DNA of 64,000 nucleotides from Acanthosepion esculentum (taxonomy: Eukaryota; Mollusca; Cephalopoda; Sepiida; Sepiidae), in assembly GCA_964036315.1 (NCBI GenBank), contig OZ038488.1, positions 64,755,909 to 64,819,908 on the forward strand, given 5' to 3'. Position numbers and translations under genes: made by a program. Of the stretch, positions 51,791 through 63,673 are shown piece by piece. Every line of letters starts with the position of its first letter. Position 1 is the stretch's first letter. The notes under the pieces are model-generated. The model searched no databases, was not told where the DNA came from, and saw only the letters and a list, made by a program, of their open reading frames with translations.

Positions 51791-53200
51791 TACTGCTTAA
51801 TTAAAAATAACAGCTTATATTATTAAAAGGACACAACATATACGGAAAATGTTAAAAAAAAACCCCACACAATTTAACTTATATCCCCTCACGTACAACG
51901 ACGATATGGATATAACATCTGGCCACAGATACAATAGTTGTTAGAAGCAGACAAGTGTAGTGAGTCTATATCGCAATAACAGAAGAAATCACAGACGATT
52001 GGCTGGAGAGGATATACATACTAGATGTAGCAGCAGACTGATGCTTATAAAAACACACATTTTTTAAGTAAATATTCTCTTTTCTTACGCCTTTAATTAG
52101 GACCAAAGAATGTAACGGGAAGCGCTCCTCTCCAGCTGGTCAATAAGTAGACATTTTTTGTTCTAAAGTATGGATATTTTGACTCGGGCTCTGTTGCACA
52201 TTGCACAGCCTTTTTTACAGTCGGACTTTTATTATTTCATTCCAATTTTATAGAATAAATATTTTCATAAAATTTCAAACTGTCGAGTATTTACTTTCCT
52301 TCTGCATCGTTTTGATGAAAACATTTTGTCGATAGAGATGTCTCCTCGGAAGATATCACTTTGAAAGTATTTGATTTAACCCTATGAAGAATTTCCCAGC
52401 ATCATGATTTGGTAGCAATAAAAAAAAACTAACGATCTGACAATAGACAATTGGTCTTTTCAATGGTTACAGATGATATATTTCATATATTAAATCAAAT
52501 CCCGAATGATAGAAAAGGCGTTTTTCGGTTTAGATGTACTAATAAAGACAAAGGATTTACTCAAAGTAAATTCCAGAATAGAAAAGACAAGCCATGATAA
52601 ATAGTCAATATGGCTGGAGATGAAGCAAACCAAAAGGTCTTGATTAAGGCGATATTTTTCGTATTTTTATAATCCCCCTTGGAAATCCTCCCAAGTAGAA
52701 AAAAAATAGCATCCTACACACAATAATCTCCTTCCTTCCTTCTAAGTATGATATATGCCCGAAGAAGAAAAAAATGCCAACAGAAAGAAAAGCGGAAAAA
52801 TGTTGGGAAGGAAAAACAGATCTTGTTTAACGAATATTTGTGTCATCATTACTTGGAGAAATTTGAAGGAAATCAATTCCTTCGTTGGGGTGAATGCGGA
52901 CATTTTTACATTGATAATAAATTATGTGTTATTTGTCTGGCCAGTGCCTCTGCTGCGATTGCATTTGTTATTTATTTTGAGTTTCATACTAAGACATTTA
53001 TTTTATGTTCGTTTGATTCCAACAGAGAAGAGAGGCAAAAAAGGTGACTGAGAGGAAAGTACTGCAAATAAGTGCATTTCTCTCTCCGTAAAGATAAAAA
53101 TAGTAGTTGAGAAAAAAAAATATAGATATATATGCGTGCGTGCGTGTGTGTGTATGTATATGTTTAACTTCCAATTTTTTTATACCGCATCAAATATTTA
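51791..53200. other. Unassigned stretch, longest without a recognised element
   Basis: About 1.4 kb of AT-rich DNA. Two overlapping plus-strand frames at 52748-53051 (98-99 codons) are Lys-rich then hydrophobic, but neither has a known pattern or splice context. No gene is called. Confidence 0.4.
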
Positions 53201-53201
53201 A

Positions 53202-53202
<1 letters not shown>

Positions 53203-53270
<68 letters not shown>
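53203..53270. repeat. (TG)n microsatellite
   Basis: About 68 bp. Confidence 0.95.
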
Positions 53271-53271
<1 letters not shown>

Positions 53272-53289
53272 ATGCTTTTATACTTATTT

Positions 53290-53502
53290 CAATTTTACAT
53301 AAAGGCTGTTCCAAGAATTTGGACAGATTTTAATGTGAATTAAGTTTAAGCGTCTAAATCTATTTTTTTGTTTTTCTTTTAGATTTTGTCCGCCAAATCT
53401 AAAAGAAAAATATATTATTATTCGCACATAATTACCATGACTTAAATAACATGATCCAACAGAGAAATAAATAAATTTTCACCAATAACATTGATTTTAA
53501 TG
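53290..53502. mobile_element. Tc1/mariner-like remnant
   Basis: GGCTGTTCCAAGAATTTGGA then TGAATTAAGTTTAAGCGTC and TTTGTCCGCCAAATCTAAAAG. It is the reverse-complement relative of 34600-34800. A TTTAGATTT/AAATCTAAAA inverted repeat lies at the GTCCGCC centre. Confidence 0.5.
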
Positions 53503-53639
53503 TTCAGTCCATGTAATTCTCAGCATCCTTCTGAAGAACCACATTTCTGTTGCCTCAAGTCTCCTCTTCATATGTGAGGAAATTATCCAGCACTCACTGC
53601 CATATAGGAGGACCGATATTACATAATAGTTTAGAACTT
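53503..53639 (-). repeat. Copied RTE fragment (duplicate of 51461-51597)
   Basis: 137 bp from TCAGTCCATGTAATTCTCAG to TAGTTTAGAACT, with a single mismatch by eye (CAAGTCTCC versus CAAGCCTCC). Confidence 0.9.
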
Positions 53640-53642
53640 ATA

Positions 53643-53643
53643 G

Positions 53644-53719
<76 letters not shown>

Positions 53720-53740
53720 TAGATAGATAGATAGATAGAT

Positions 53741-53788
<48 letters not shown>
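53643..53788. repeat. Compound (TC)n(TA)n(GATA)n(GA)n microsatellite
   Basis: Four repeat types in series, ending exactly at the SINE at 53789. Confidence 0.95.
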
Positions 53789-53792
<4 letters not shown>

Positions 53793-54220
53793 CTTAAAAC
53801 GTTCGCTTTCCAACCATGAGACCCGGGTTCAAATGTCAGCATGATTGATTTGCCCTGAAGGTTATTTCTTGATGGAGGCGATCCCAACGTGCGTTACGCT
53901 TGGACTGTGCCTGAAAAACATACCACAGTTTGACCCAAGCATTGTGAGTGAAATTGGGTAGAAGGAGCCGTTCGTAGGCCGTCGATGGTTGTGCTAGCAC
54001 GAAGTTACAAGTCATCGTGACCGAGGGTTTGAGTGTACTGGCCTGGTTAAAACTGTTGATGCTGATGCTCTATCACCAAGAAAGTGTAAATAAGATATTA
54101 TCAGTATAGTTGCATTATAAACCGCCGGTGGACTCTGTGGGTCTTGAACAAATACAAATGTGCCTGAACAGGCGTCTGCAACAGGAACTTACAAGCTCAC
54201 CTAGCAGGCATATGTGCAAA
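53789..54220 (+). mobile_element. tRNA-like SINE, copy 2 of a near-identical pair, with tail
   Basis: The first 238 bp match 39113-39350 at all but two positions. The tail (TATAAACCGCCGGTGGACTC, CAAATGTGCCTGAACAGGCG, CTGCAACAGGAACTTA) is shared with 38.1 and 55.0 kb. This copy is therefore more complete than copy 1. Confidence 0.8.
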
Positions 54221-54238
54221 AATTAAGTAACCGACCAT

Positions 54239-54262
54239 TATTATTATTATTATTATTATATT
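54239..54262. repeat. (ATT)n microsatellite
   Basis: About eight ATT units at the SINE 3' end, probably its tail. Confidence 0.9.
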
Positions 54263-54525
54263 TTCGGAGGAGTGGGGGCGGAACAGAACGAAGAAGTAAT
54301 GCAAGCGTGACAATCATTTTCATACTTAGGTAATCTTCCTATGCATAGAAGATGGCTGTAAGAAGGCAGTCGCATTTAAATTTCTTCTTCGTTTGTTTTT
54401 ACGGTTATTGCAATTCTGTTTGCTTGATATTGAGCGCCGTTTTGTTTTAAGCCAATGCGACATGTTAGCAAGTTTTTGTTTATCAATCTTAATACTTTTA
54501 TCGTTAGCACTGATATATGTAGATA

Positions 54526-54790
54526 GACAGATAGATAGATAGATAGATAGATATGAACAGATATAACAAACTAAGATAGATAAATATGAACAGACATAAA
54601 AAACTGATAGATGAATAAGAACAGACATAAACTGAGATAGATATGAACAGACATAACAAACTGAGATTGATAAAAATATGGACAGACATAACAAACTGAT
54701 ATAGATAAATATGAACAGACATAAAAACTGAGATAGATATGAACAGATATAACAAACTGAGATAGATAGACAAATAGAGAGAGAGAGAGA
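54526..54790. repeat. GATA array with TATGAACAGA interruptions
   Basis: Short GATA runs alternate about seven times with ATGAACAGACATAA(C)AAACTGA. The interruption is related to TGAACAGAACGAGA of the 15-kb array. Confidence 0.9.
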
Positions 54791-54884
54791 ATTAAAACAT
54801 GTTAATCTTATTTTCAAAAACATCTATTTTTCGACATTCATGCAACATATGTATGTATGTATTAATATGTGTGTGAATATGTGT

Positions 54885-55085
54885 AACTCCGTGTCAAATT
54901 CGGTAGATCAAACTGCTGTCGATGGTTACGCTAACGCCATATGACAAGTCATTGTGATCAAGGTTTTTTGTCTTCAACTACTTGATCAGGTTTTGTTGCT
55001 GCCGAAGAAACACAAATGTTCCTGAGCAGGTGACTGCAACAGGACTTAGCTAGCCGCACTAGCGGATGGGCACACTGGGAAATTA
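54885..55085 (+). mobile_element. SINE fragment (family of 39.1/53.8 kb)
   Basis: CGTGTCAAATTCGG, GTCGATGGTTACGCTAACGC, GACAAGTCATTGTGATCAAGG, then CACAAATGTTCCTGAGCAGG and ACTGCAACAGGACTTAG. The first 100 bp of the family are missing and the copy is diverged. Confidence 0.65.
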
Positions 55086-55253
55086 TATATAATCAGAATA
55101 AACACTACTATCATGCAATAAGCATCACAGAATGCATCTTAAAGACGACAGTTGAAAGAAATGTATAAAGTAATTCCTAAGGGAATATGCTACCAAGGCG
55201 CACCGGAGAAAAAAATTTCAATGCCATATTTAATTTCAGAGCATTAATTAGTT

Positions 55254-55337
55254 TATAAATAATTTCCCGGTGAACAATGGCCGACTGTAACTAAAAGTTT
55301 CATGTGTTTTCATGCAATCACAGGTATTCGGTAACTG
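55254..55337 (-). mobile_element. Inverted-pair repeat, left arm (decayed core)
   Basis: Reverse complement of 56137-56236. The core is TGTGATTGCATG in place of CTGATGATCGTG, but AAAACACATGAAACTTTTAG (plus 55292-55311) keeps an ACT/AGT stem III. Confidence 0.6.
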
Positions 55338-55734
55338 TTTTTTGTGAAAATGGACAATTTATACCTCACCGCCTAGTCCAAGATGTTACAACAAGGGTAG
55401 CTGATGTGTACATAATATGCATACGCCAACTAAACTCAACGAGGTCATACAGCTAAGATGAAAATTCCGAAAATCGGGAAAAAAAACAAACAAATATCAG
55501 AAAAAAAGTACCTAGAAAGTGCTCTATATTATGATTTTTATTCTTTTTGTCCATTTCTTTGGTGGTGGTTTATTGGTTATTTTTTGTTATTTATTTCATT
55601 TCCTCAAGTAATTGTTTTTTTTTTTTCGATATTTTTCCATCATGGCTGTATGGGCATTCATTAATGAGTTTAGTTGGTATGCATATTATATATTATGTTA
55701 TATATATTATATGTTATATATATTATATATTATG
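55338..55734. other. Unassigned AT-rich stretch
   Basis: Small overlapping plus frames (55458-55794) from T- and TA-rich sequence, with no family pattern. Confidence 0.4.
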
Positions 55735-56095
55735 TTCGATCTTCATTTGGTGCCCCATACTTTCGGCCTTGTGTCACATCTAAGCTATACTTAAAAAGAT
55801 CACTTTCATGCACTTTAATGTGGTGTAATGGTTAGCAAGCTGTTCTTGCTAGATCAATTGCGACTGGGTAGTGAGTTCGATCCTCACTGGGTGCTCCACA
55901 CATTCGGTCTTGTGCAACATCAAAGTTAGGCTTAGAAAATCATTTCGGGGCATTCGATGTTGTATAATGGTTAGCAAACTTGTCGCGCTAGATCAATTAT
56001 GACTGAGCAGTGAGTTTGATCCTCACTGTGTGCTCCATACTTTCGGTGTTGTGCCATACCTAAGCTACACTTAGAAAATCACCATATTATGTACA
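55735..56095 (+). repeat. Tandem array of tRNA-like SINE units
   Basis: About 2.5 units of about 120 bp. Each full unit has an A box (GTGTAATGGTTAGCAAG; TGTATAATGGTTAGCAAAC), a B box (GAGTTCGATCCTCACTGG; GAGTTTGATCCTCACTG), then CTCCA(T/C)AC(A/T)TTCGG and CTTAGAAAATCA. The same unit occurs twice at 42.1-42.35 kb. Confidence 0.75.
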
Positions 56096-56136
56096 CATCA
56101 CCTACCCTTGTTATAAAATCTTGAGCCATCACATTT

Positions 56137-56236
56137 TCAGAAGAAACAGTTGCCGACAACCTGATGATCGTGTGAAAACACATGAAACTTTTGGATATGG
56201 TCGGCCATTGTTGGCCGGGAAGTTATTTGTAATTTA
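56137..56236 (+). mobile_element. Inverted-pair repeat, right arm with hammerhead-like core
   Basis: Core 56161-56188: CTGATGA, TC, GTGT/ACAC stem with GAAA loop, AT, GAAAC. An outer helix GCCGAC (56152-56157) pairs with GTCGGC (56201-56206). Stem III is decayed in this arm. The two arms enclose the tRNA-like array. Confidence 0.55.
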
Positions 56237-56369
56237 TATATATCTTATATATTCTTTATTTTTTTCCGATTAATCATTTCAAATTCGATTTTATAATATT
56301 TATCAAGTCAGCATAAATAAAACTGATAATACGTGAACTGATAATAAATAAAAAAGATTTAATATTCTT

Positions 56370-57205
56370 CTTCTTTTTCTTTGTGCGCCGTGTCCCCTCA
56401 GGACGTAGGCGACCATGGCTTTCCACAACTTCCTCTTCCTTGTAACCCTTAATAAACTTTGTCATTCTGTTATTTCCCCAAGCCCTGTTTCGCCATCCTT
56501 TTACTCAAAATCCTTAAGTATGTTATGCGTTGTTTTCTTCTGTCCCTCCTTTATCTGTCCCGTAAGTATCAGAATTTCCAAGCACTACTTCCTCATTATA
56601 TGCCCTAGAAACCTCAACTGTCTTTTCCTGATGATAAATATTAGTTTTATTTTTTTCATTTTTTCAAAACTTCGTCGTTACTCACATATTCAGTCCACAG
56701 TATCCTCAGCATCCGTCAGTAGAACCACATTTCTGTTGCTTCAAGTCTCCTCTTCATCTTTGAGGAGATCGTCCAGCCATACAAGTGGACAAATATCACG
56801 TAGCAGTTTACTACTTTTATCATTGTTTCTAGCGAATTTTTCCTATTTCTTAATACTCTGCTTAACTTTGGGAAGGCTTCTTTCCCTATCCCAATACGCC
56901 TTCCGATTTCAGAGTCGCTCTTTCCGTCCACTGTTAAAACACTTCCGAGATATTTAAATTTCCGCACTTGTTTTATTTTGGTACTTCCGATTTGTAATTC
57001 ACACTTTGGGCTTATCCTTTTTTTTTAGCCAGCATGCATTTTGTCTTCATGCAGTTGATGTTTAATCCTTTCTTCTCGCTATCCTTCACTACCTTCTGTA
57101 GGAGTTTTTGTAGTTTCCTTTCTGTGTCTACTATGAACACTGTGTCATTTGCAAACCTTATGTTAAGATTATGGCTGCCAATAAATATCCATAAATGTAA
57201 AAAAA
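56370..57205 (-). pseudogene. RTE-type LINE C-terminus, best preserved copy
   Basis: The minus-strand frame 56967-56716 reads KFKYLGSVLTVDGKSDSEIG, RRIGIGKEAFPKLSRVLRNR, SLETMIKVVNCYV, YGWTISSKMKRRLEATEMWF. Upstream (57200-56970) the post-YADD region with ESEKK-type text is readable in another frame; downstream (to 56370) the 3' end matches the other copies. Confidence 0.85.
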
Positions 57206-57304
57206 ACAGACTTAAACAAATTGCTATATTATGATGTTTAAGTTCATGTTAAGTTTTGTATATTAAGTAACTTTTTCATATAATAAGATTTCATCCAACA
57301 CAAA

Positions 57305-57790
57305 GCTCAAGAGCTACTCAGGGTAGTGAAAAACGAAGGAGTCTTGATGAAAGAGGTGTGTGATAAGAATTGGAGATTATGAGAATAAGAAAGAGAGATG
57401 GCGCCGAACCCTTGATTCATGATTTGGAAGCACCCCAGCGGGAGTTAGTCCCACAAAATGGCAATTCTTAGGAAAAAGCTGTTTGAGTAGAATTTTCTTT
57501 TTCCATTTGGAGCACGGGGCAAATGAGGGTGATTCGACCCGTGAAGGTGGCCTGGTGCGTTCTAGCTGTAAATGTCTGAATTGGTGGAATTAAAGAAATG
57601 CATGCTCATCTGAACATTTACTACGGAAACAGCGACAGAGTTGCAACGTTGCGTATGTGGGGAAAGCGTTTACAGGGTGGAAAATAAGTCTTCGCCTAAA
57701 AGACTGTGTAAACATTTTTTTAAGTCTATCAAACCTAGAAATGAGAATTGAGTAGCCCCAACCCAGAATATAGCAGCAATATTCCATTTG
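57305..57790 (-). pseudogene. Jockey/CR1-type LINE 3' end
   Basis: Frame 57787-57590: MEYCCYILGWG, then FRRRLIFHPVNAFPTYATLQ, CRCFRSKCSDEHAFL. The 3' UTR end near 57310-57330 is the inverse of the GAGTGGCTCTTGGGC signature. Frames are broken. Confidence 0.7.
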
Positions 57791-58019
57791 TGGCTCTTGT
57801 AAAGATAAAGCTATGTATTGATTTGATGGCGTACGTTTTGTAGAATAGAATCGTCATATTTGAAATGTGTGGTTTATGTACTGTAAAGTTTGTAATGAAA
57901 AGCAGTAGTTTTATAAATCCTAGAAAATCGAAAATATTGATTAAAAACGTTCATACAATTATATGAATATCTTAATTCATACTTTACTTTTTACTATTAT
58001 TATACGTCGTTTGCTGTTA

Positions 58020-58985
58020 CGCCGCTGGCTTAACTGAGAGGAAGTAAAGGAAATTGGGTCGTGTAGATAAACTGGTAACGAGGATGTTTGGAAAGAGAAT
58101 ATTTTCAATTTCCAGTTTTCCATTATAGGCATAGGTATAGTCGATTCTGAGAGAGTTAGAAGTCCTACCAGGATTCAATATTTGCGGACACAATGTTAAC
58201 AACATAAGATATGCAGGTAACAGTGTTGACAGCATATACGGAAAAGAAAGTACAAAAATTCCTACAGAAGGTAATGAAGGGAAACAATAAGAAAACTCTA
58301 AACTTTAATTGCAAGACAGAATATATGGTTGTTAGCAAAAAAAAAAAAAGAAGAAATAAAACAAAAAAAAACTGCTCAACATGCAAATTACGAATTGGAA
58401 ATACCAAATGAAACAAGTACAATAATTTAAAGTGTTTTAACAAACGACGGAAAGTGCGACACTGAAATCCGAAGGTGCATTGAGATAGCAAAAAATGTTT
58501 TCCGAAAGGTAAGAAACAGGAAAATTTGGTAACAAAGAAAAGAGTACTGAGCCGTTACGTAATATCAGTCCTCCTATGAGGCAGTAAATGCTGGACAGTC
58601 TCCTCACAGCTGAAGAAGAGACTTGAAACAACAAAAATGGGGTTCTATAGAAAGACGATTAGCATATCATAATCCGAATATGTGAGCAACAACGAAGTTT
58701 TAGAGAAAATGGATACAAAAAGTACATGTATACTTATCAGAATTGAAATTTCTAGCGCCTATAATGAGGAAAGAGGACTTGGAAAATGTGATACTCACAA
58801 GACAGAATGAAGGTAAGAGATAAACAATGTGTAACTTACCTAGCGAGCTTGAGTAAATGGATGGCGTAGCAGGTTTTAGGAGAGATAGCAGAAAGATAAA
58901 TTTATTAAGAGCTACAATGGACAGGAAATTGTGGAGAGCCATAATCACAAACGCTATGACGGGACACGACGCATAGAAGAAGAAA
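58020..58985 (+). pseudogene. RTE-type LINE RT C-terminal half, plus strand, dead active site
   Basis: Reads NNIRYAGNSVDS (58198-58233) where the family has RYADDTVLIA, so both catalytic aspartates are lost. Then KNFNCKTEYMVV-type text with an A12 run near 58340, GNTK, IAKNVF and KKRLETTKMGFYRKT, followed by the 3' end (GAGTAAATGGATGGCGTAGC, GGACAGGAAATTGTGGAGAG). Several frameshifts. Confidence 0.8.
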
Positions 58986-59464
58986 AGTCACTTAGCGTCC
59001 GACAAGTGAGCTTCGTGAATTTGATCTACGGAAAGGGAGATAATCGCCCTGAATATACCTATACTGTTATTCTTGAGTTAACTTGAATTCATTTGGTATA
59101 GATTCGAGCTTAAAATGTAGTCTCTGAAAAATTGAAAAATACTTGAATCGTTCCTTAGCCGTAAATCATAAAGTTAAAATCGCCAGGGTACATCGCTGCT
59201 AGTTCACTTTTTGAGAAGTTCTTTTTAATATATACCTGAAGACGAGTAATTTATGTTATGGAGAGGGTAATGGTCTTGTTTAGCAATGGAGTTCAAAAAC
59301 CTATCATCTCCACAGTTTTTGTATATTCCATTTGATTTGGGTAATAGGTGTAAAGGGAAAATTCATGCTGATGTAAAAGGAGATACGATATGAGTTAATT
59401 GAAGTTATGTGAATTAATTTCTTGCAAAGTCTAAATTGACAGTTTTTTCTTACTAAATGTTCGC
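58986..59464. other. Unassigned stretch
   Basis: No ORF or family recognised. Confidence 0.4.
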
Positions 59465-59980
59465 CAAGAGCCCAAGAGCCACTCAAGTTAGAGGGTTACT
59501 GAATGACGTTGTCGTATGGAAGAAGATATAAGAAGTAAATGTGAAGATATGTAAGATAGATAACGATTAACCCTAGATTTGAAGAGATTAAGATTGTAGC
59601 GATCAGGGAAGCATCCTCTCATGAGTCTGATCTACAAAGTAGTGCTTCTCGCAAAGACGCTGTCTGAGAGGAACTCTTTCTTATCAATGGAATACGAAGG
59701 GAATGATGTTGATCCGACTATGTGTACATGTCATAGTGGGTACTAACAGTAAAGGTTTGAATTGATGGAACTAAGAAATATAGCTCAATTGAACATTTGC
59801 CGTAGCGACAGTTACGATAGATTTGCGATATTTCGACTACGGGAAAAAGGATGTAGGGATGGAAAATAATTAATCGTTCACAAGGCTACGTAAACGTCTT
59901 TGAATGCAGTCAAGGCTGGAAAGTGAGGATTGGGCAGCTCCAGTCCAGATATGGCAGCAATGCTCCATTTTTGATTCGCT
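59465..59980 (-). pseudogene. Jockey/CR1-type LINE 3' end
   Basis: Minus strand from 59973: MEHCCHIWTGAAQSSLSSLD, CIQRRLRSLVND, then broken text down to the 3' UTR signature at 59470 (inverse of GAGTGGCTCTTGGGCTC). Same subfamily as the 57.3 and 11.4-kb copies. Confidence 0.7.
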
Positions 59981-60299
59981 CTGATTTTTGCAAAGATATA
60001 GAATGAGAGAGGTCAAGTACTTTTTGGAAGGCAACAAAGAAACGAGTATTTTTCAGCATCTTTAGCGATTAATCGTATTTAAGAGTTCTACTTGGGGTCT
60101 GGGGTGGAGTTAAGCCCCAACAAAAGTTCAGGGCAAGAAGTCTCATTTTGAGCACAACTGTTCATAATTACTGGAAAAAATTCAGAGTCTGCTCGGTAAT
60201 GATGGAACGGTAATAGTTTGGTTTGCATTTTGAAAATCTTGAGGGCTTGAGGTTTCAAATCTGATGCGGTGAGGTCATTTTTTATTCACCCATAAACAG

Positions 60300-60700
60300 A
60301 TAATAAAGCTACTACGACCAAAGGCGTTACTGAGTGTGAAAGAAAAAGAAAACATTATTAAAGACCAAGAACAATAAACGTAAAGGAATAAAAAAGACGG
60401 TAGATAAAGATTGGAATTGTATTTAAATTTTTGAAGATCAAAGTTAGTTGGAAAGCAAGAAGCCGGAAGAAATTTTTACAGGCGAGAAAATAAACTTTTA
60501 GCAAAGAACTTACGATTACATCTAGCCAAATCAACTCTAAAATGATACCTTATTAATAATTTAGTACTGCGATTAAATTTCTAAAGTCTAAGTACCATTG
60601 AGCAAAGTTCATCAGAGCAATGAAAGTATTTATAAAAAAAGCAGAAATTTACTGGCAACAGCTTTATGTGTTGGTAGAATAGCGGAAAAACTTTGATTTC
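60300..60700 (-). pseudogene. LINE 3' end (subfamily of the 0.9-kb copy)
   Basis: GGCGTTACTGAGTGTGAAAG, AAACATTATTAAAGACCAAG, AACAATAAACGTAAAGGAAT, GGAAAGCAAGAAG and TTACGATTACATCTAG match 850-1075 in order. No open frame. Confidence 0.65.
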
Positions 60701-61389
60701 CTGATATATTCATAATTAATGGCGAACGTTCTGCATTAACGATTCTTTTAGTTGTGTTGTTGATTAGTCAATAATTACTGCAGTCAACAATCAGGCCAAA
60801 GTGGTTAAGGAAGTTATAACTTAACAAATGTTTAGTTGCTCCCGCAATCAGAAATATAAATAATAATATATAAATTCGATCAATCTCTTATTCGCTGTTG
60901 CTTGTTGTGAACAGTCAATTTGCTGTCCATTGGATGAAATAATTATTTATTGCGTGAGTGCCTACACTCGGTTAAGTATGATTTGGGAATAATTGATTTA
61001 GCAGCGCCGGTAACCACAATAAAATTAATTTGTCGAGCCCCTGGTTGCGCAGCAACTTTTAGAAATGGCGGGTCACTAGAGGCCATCGCCTCCCGCTTAA
61101 TTAGTTTTCCGAAAACTCAATGCGTGAAGGAGCCGATGCAGAGGAACTGGGCTGCATTTTAATTCTTGATTTGTTCGTGTATACATATAGCACGCTTTGC
61201 TGGACCGAGTCTTATCTGTAAAATATAAACGTGCCCAACGAACTTTAGGTTTTGGTCTTTAGTTCATGGGCGGATAGCTAATGGAATAGTTATTTTTTTT
61301 TTTAATATTAGAAACACGTGTTGCTGATTCCTTATGCAGTATGTGATGTAACACTTACTGAATATGTGCAGATCTATCGTAATGAAAAT
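60701..61389. other. Unassigned stretch
   Basis: A 70-codon plus frame (60950-61162) includes CRAPGCAATFRNGGSLE but has no known family. No gene is called. Confidence 0.4.
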
Positions 61390-61955
61390 ATCAGTTGCCA
61401 TCTTTACAGGATGTTGCCACTTTCAGATCTTTCTGGGACGCTATCTTCTATACGTGCCGATATATATCACGTAACAGTTCAGTAATCTCTTTTTTTTATT
61501 TTGCTCCTAACGAAATGTTTCTGTTTCTGAATACTCTGAAATGCATATTTGGCTATCCCAAGGCACCTTCGGATTTCAATGTCGCACTTTACGTCTTCTG
61601 TTAAAACTCTCTTCAGATATTTAAATTTTTGTACTTGTTTCATTTTGGTATTTCCGATTTGTAATTTGCATTTTGGTCTGTCTCTTTTGCTATGCATTCT
61701 ATCTTCTTGCAGTTGACGTTCTTCTCGCTTTCCTTCACGAACTTCTGTAGGAGTTTTTGTAGTTTGCTTTTCGCAGCTGCTATCAATACTGTGTCTGCAG
61801 ATCCTGCTAGAACATCTAATTCTCTCAGAATCGCTTCGCTGTATAGTTTGAATGTCCAAGTGAGAAGACACATCCTTGTGTGGGGGACTTCACCACATAA
61901 ATTTAACTTTGATAAGAAAACAGGACTCACGCAAGAAGAATAACCACAAGACATT
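61390..61955 (-). pseudogene. RTE-type LINE RT C-terminal part with active-site deletion
   Basis: Frame 61954-61640 reads FKLYSEAILRELDVLAGSAD then TVLIAAAKSKLQKLLQKFVK. About 15 codons including most of the YADD box are missing between LAGS and ADTVLIA. The second frame continues with KCKLQIGNTKMKQVQKFKYL and CDIEIRRCLGIAKYAF. Confidence 0.8.
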
Positions 61956-62689
61956 GTTGCACATAAAATATATGTATATTAACAAGATGTACAATATCAA
62001 AAAACGATGTGAAAGAAAACATGCATTTAAGTAAGAAAGGTTGAATTAATCAAGAGTTGCCTCCCTTTGACTGCAATTTAAGAGTTCAGTGAGAGATCAT
62101 TATTTGGTTTAAAGTTCACTGGATAAATGTTCATGAGTGTTTCATGATATGATTGTTCTTGTGATATTACTGTTGAAAAGTATTGTTGTGTCAAAAGAAG
62201 TTTTTAGTGAAGGTGTACAAATTATCATCAGCATGTGGGTGTATGTGTGTGTGTGTGAATGAGAAGGCGCATGGTTAGAACTGGAGTTCCAACTGTCGTA
62301 GATTCGTTTAGCAGTTGAGGTCTCACTAATTGAGTTGAGAAAAATCTTGGCTTAAATAAGCGACTATAGGCTCTGATTCGTTGCGCGGGAAAAATTATTC
62401 TTCACGTGTAAACGATCTGATTGGTTGGCATCAATCAATCAGCGAGCGAGCTTTGGGGAGACTTAAGGAAGCTTCTGTGAGCCACTTCTCCCAAAAGTGC
62501 ACAAATTTGACTACTTAAAAAATAAAGCGATTCCAAAATTGTCGCATTACTGCGATTTGTAAATTGCCTGTAGAAAATGTATTAGTGATTTATTAGCCAA
62601 TAATCGTTTGGTATTGTACGTGTGATTTTGTGTTTGTGTGTATATGTTCGTGCGTAAGTAGGTTCACACACTTGTCTTAGACCTCTTTC
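61956..62689. other. Unassigned stretch
   Basis: Short TG run near 62240. No gene or family recognised. Confidence 0.4.
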
Positions 62690-62890
62690 TGCTTCTGTAT
62701 ATCTTCTAAATTAATTTTCTATTCCTATGCAGGTGTATTACTGCCAGTAGAGGTTCTTGATTATTCTAATATCTTTCCCAAATATGTTAAGGTTGTTGAG
62801 CAGATCCAACAGATCTTTGCGGCGTACTTTACCGAACGCCTTTGCGTAATCAATAAAACACAAGTACGCGTCGTTCTGTATCTGTATTTA
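62690..62890 (-). pseudogene. RTE-type LINE RT fragment
   Basis: Minus strand reads DAYLCFIDYAKAFGKVRRKD, LLDLLNNLNIFGKDIRIIKN, LYWQ, the block before the palm of the RTE RT (compare TKAFDNV at 6.2 kb). Confidence 0.8.
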
Positions 62891-63177
62891 GTAATGTGAT
62901 TAAAGAAGGTAATTTATGCTGAACAATGTCAACGACAAATACTAATTTGGTTAGTCAAAGTATCATTAAGTTACACTGATGGACGACCAGTGATTTTAGA
63001 TAAAGAAAAAGGAATCTGTGGAGACCCATGCTCGCCTATACTCTTGTGGTGACAAAAGAGAAAACAAGTCTTACGCTGAAAAATAATTCGAATCTTCTCT
63101 GCTGTCTGTCAAATAAGAAAAATCAGAATCAAGGTCGGGTCAACTTTAGTAGGCCTCAAAATATGGACATTTTTTTA

Positions 63178-63345
63178 AGGAAATCCCCATCAATACTGGA
63201 AAGAACGATAACAGCCACTGGACTTGAGAATACCTGTTTTCCTGAAAAACTGTTTTAAGAGAAAGATTTTATAAATTTCAACCGACAGCAGTACTAGCTA
63301 AATGCTTCCTTATAAGAACACGTGCTAATTTTACCATTACCATGT
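63178..63345. repeat. Direct duplication, copy 1
   Basis: AGGAAATCCCCATCAATACTG to TTTACCATTACCATG; repeated 496 bp downstream. Confidence 0.85.
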
Positions 63346-63673
63346 AACACAGTTTAGTGTGTCGCATATTACTTAGAGAGGAGAATTGAATTAACGCCTG
63401 TTGTCTTGAGTAATGCCAGGCTTCTTCATAATACATGATCGAACTTTAAGTTTAGGGGATAATTTGATTTGAATAAATGTTAAAGATTTTAGTTTCACCA
63501 AAACTTAAAGTTCGTTTCTTCGGTTAAAAAAACGTGACATACCAATGGCGAGAACTTTGTCATTATATTTGGCGATAATACGGAGTAAACAACGAACTCG
63601 TTTCATACTTTTCGCAAGGGTATTGCGGCAAAAAATAATGATATTTCACACTACTTCAGATAAAAGGTTAGAA

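Noticed and set aside
52748..53051. Two overlapping 98-99-codon ORFs
   Set aside because: Low-complexity Lys-rich start and hydrophobic end in both frames; no motif, no splice context.
55735..56095. Cluster of genuine tRNA genes
   Set aside because: Units have pol III boxes but acceptor arms do not pair and the unit includes a constant SINE tail; same units occur at 42.1 kb.
58610..58645. CTGAAGA...GAAAC in the RTE copy
   Set aside because: It is coding sequence of the RTE C-terminus (LKKRLETT) with no hairpin between the two halves.
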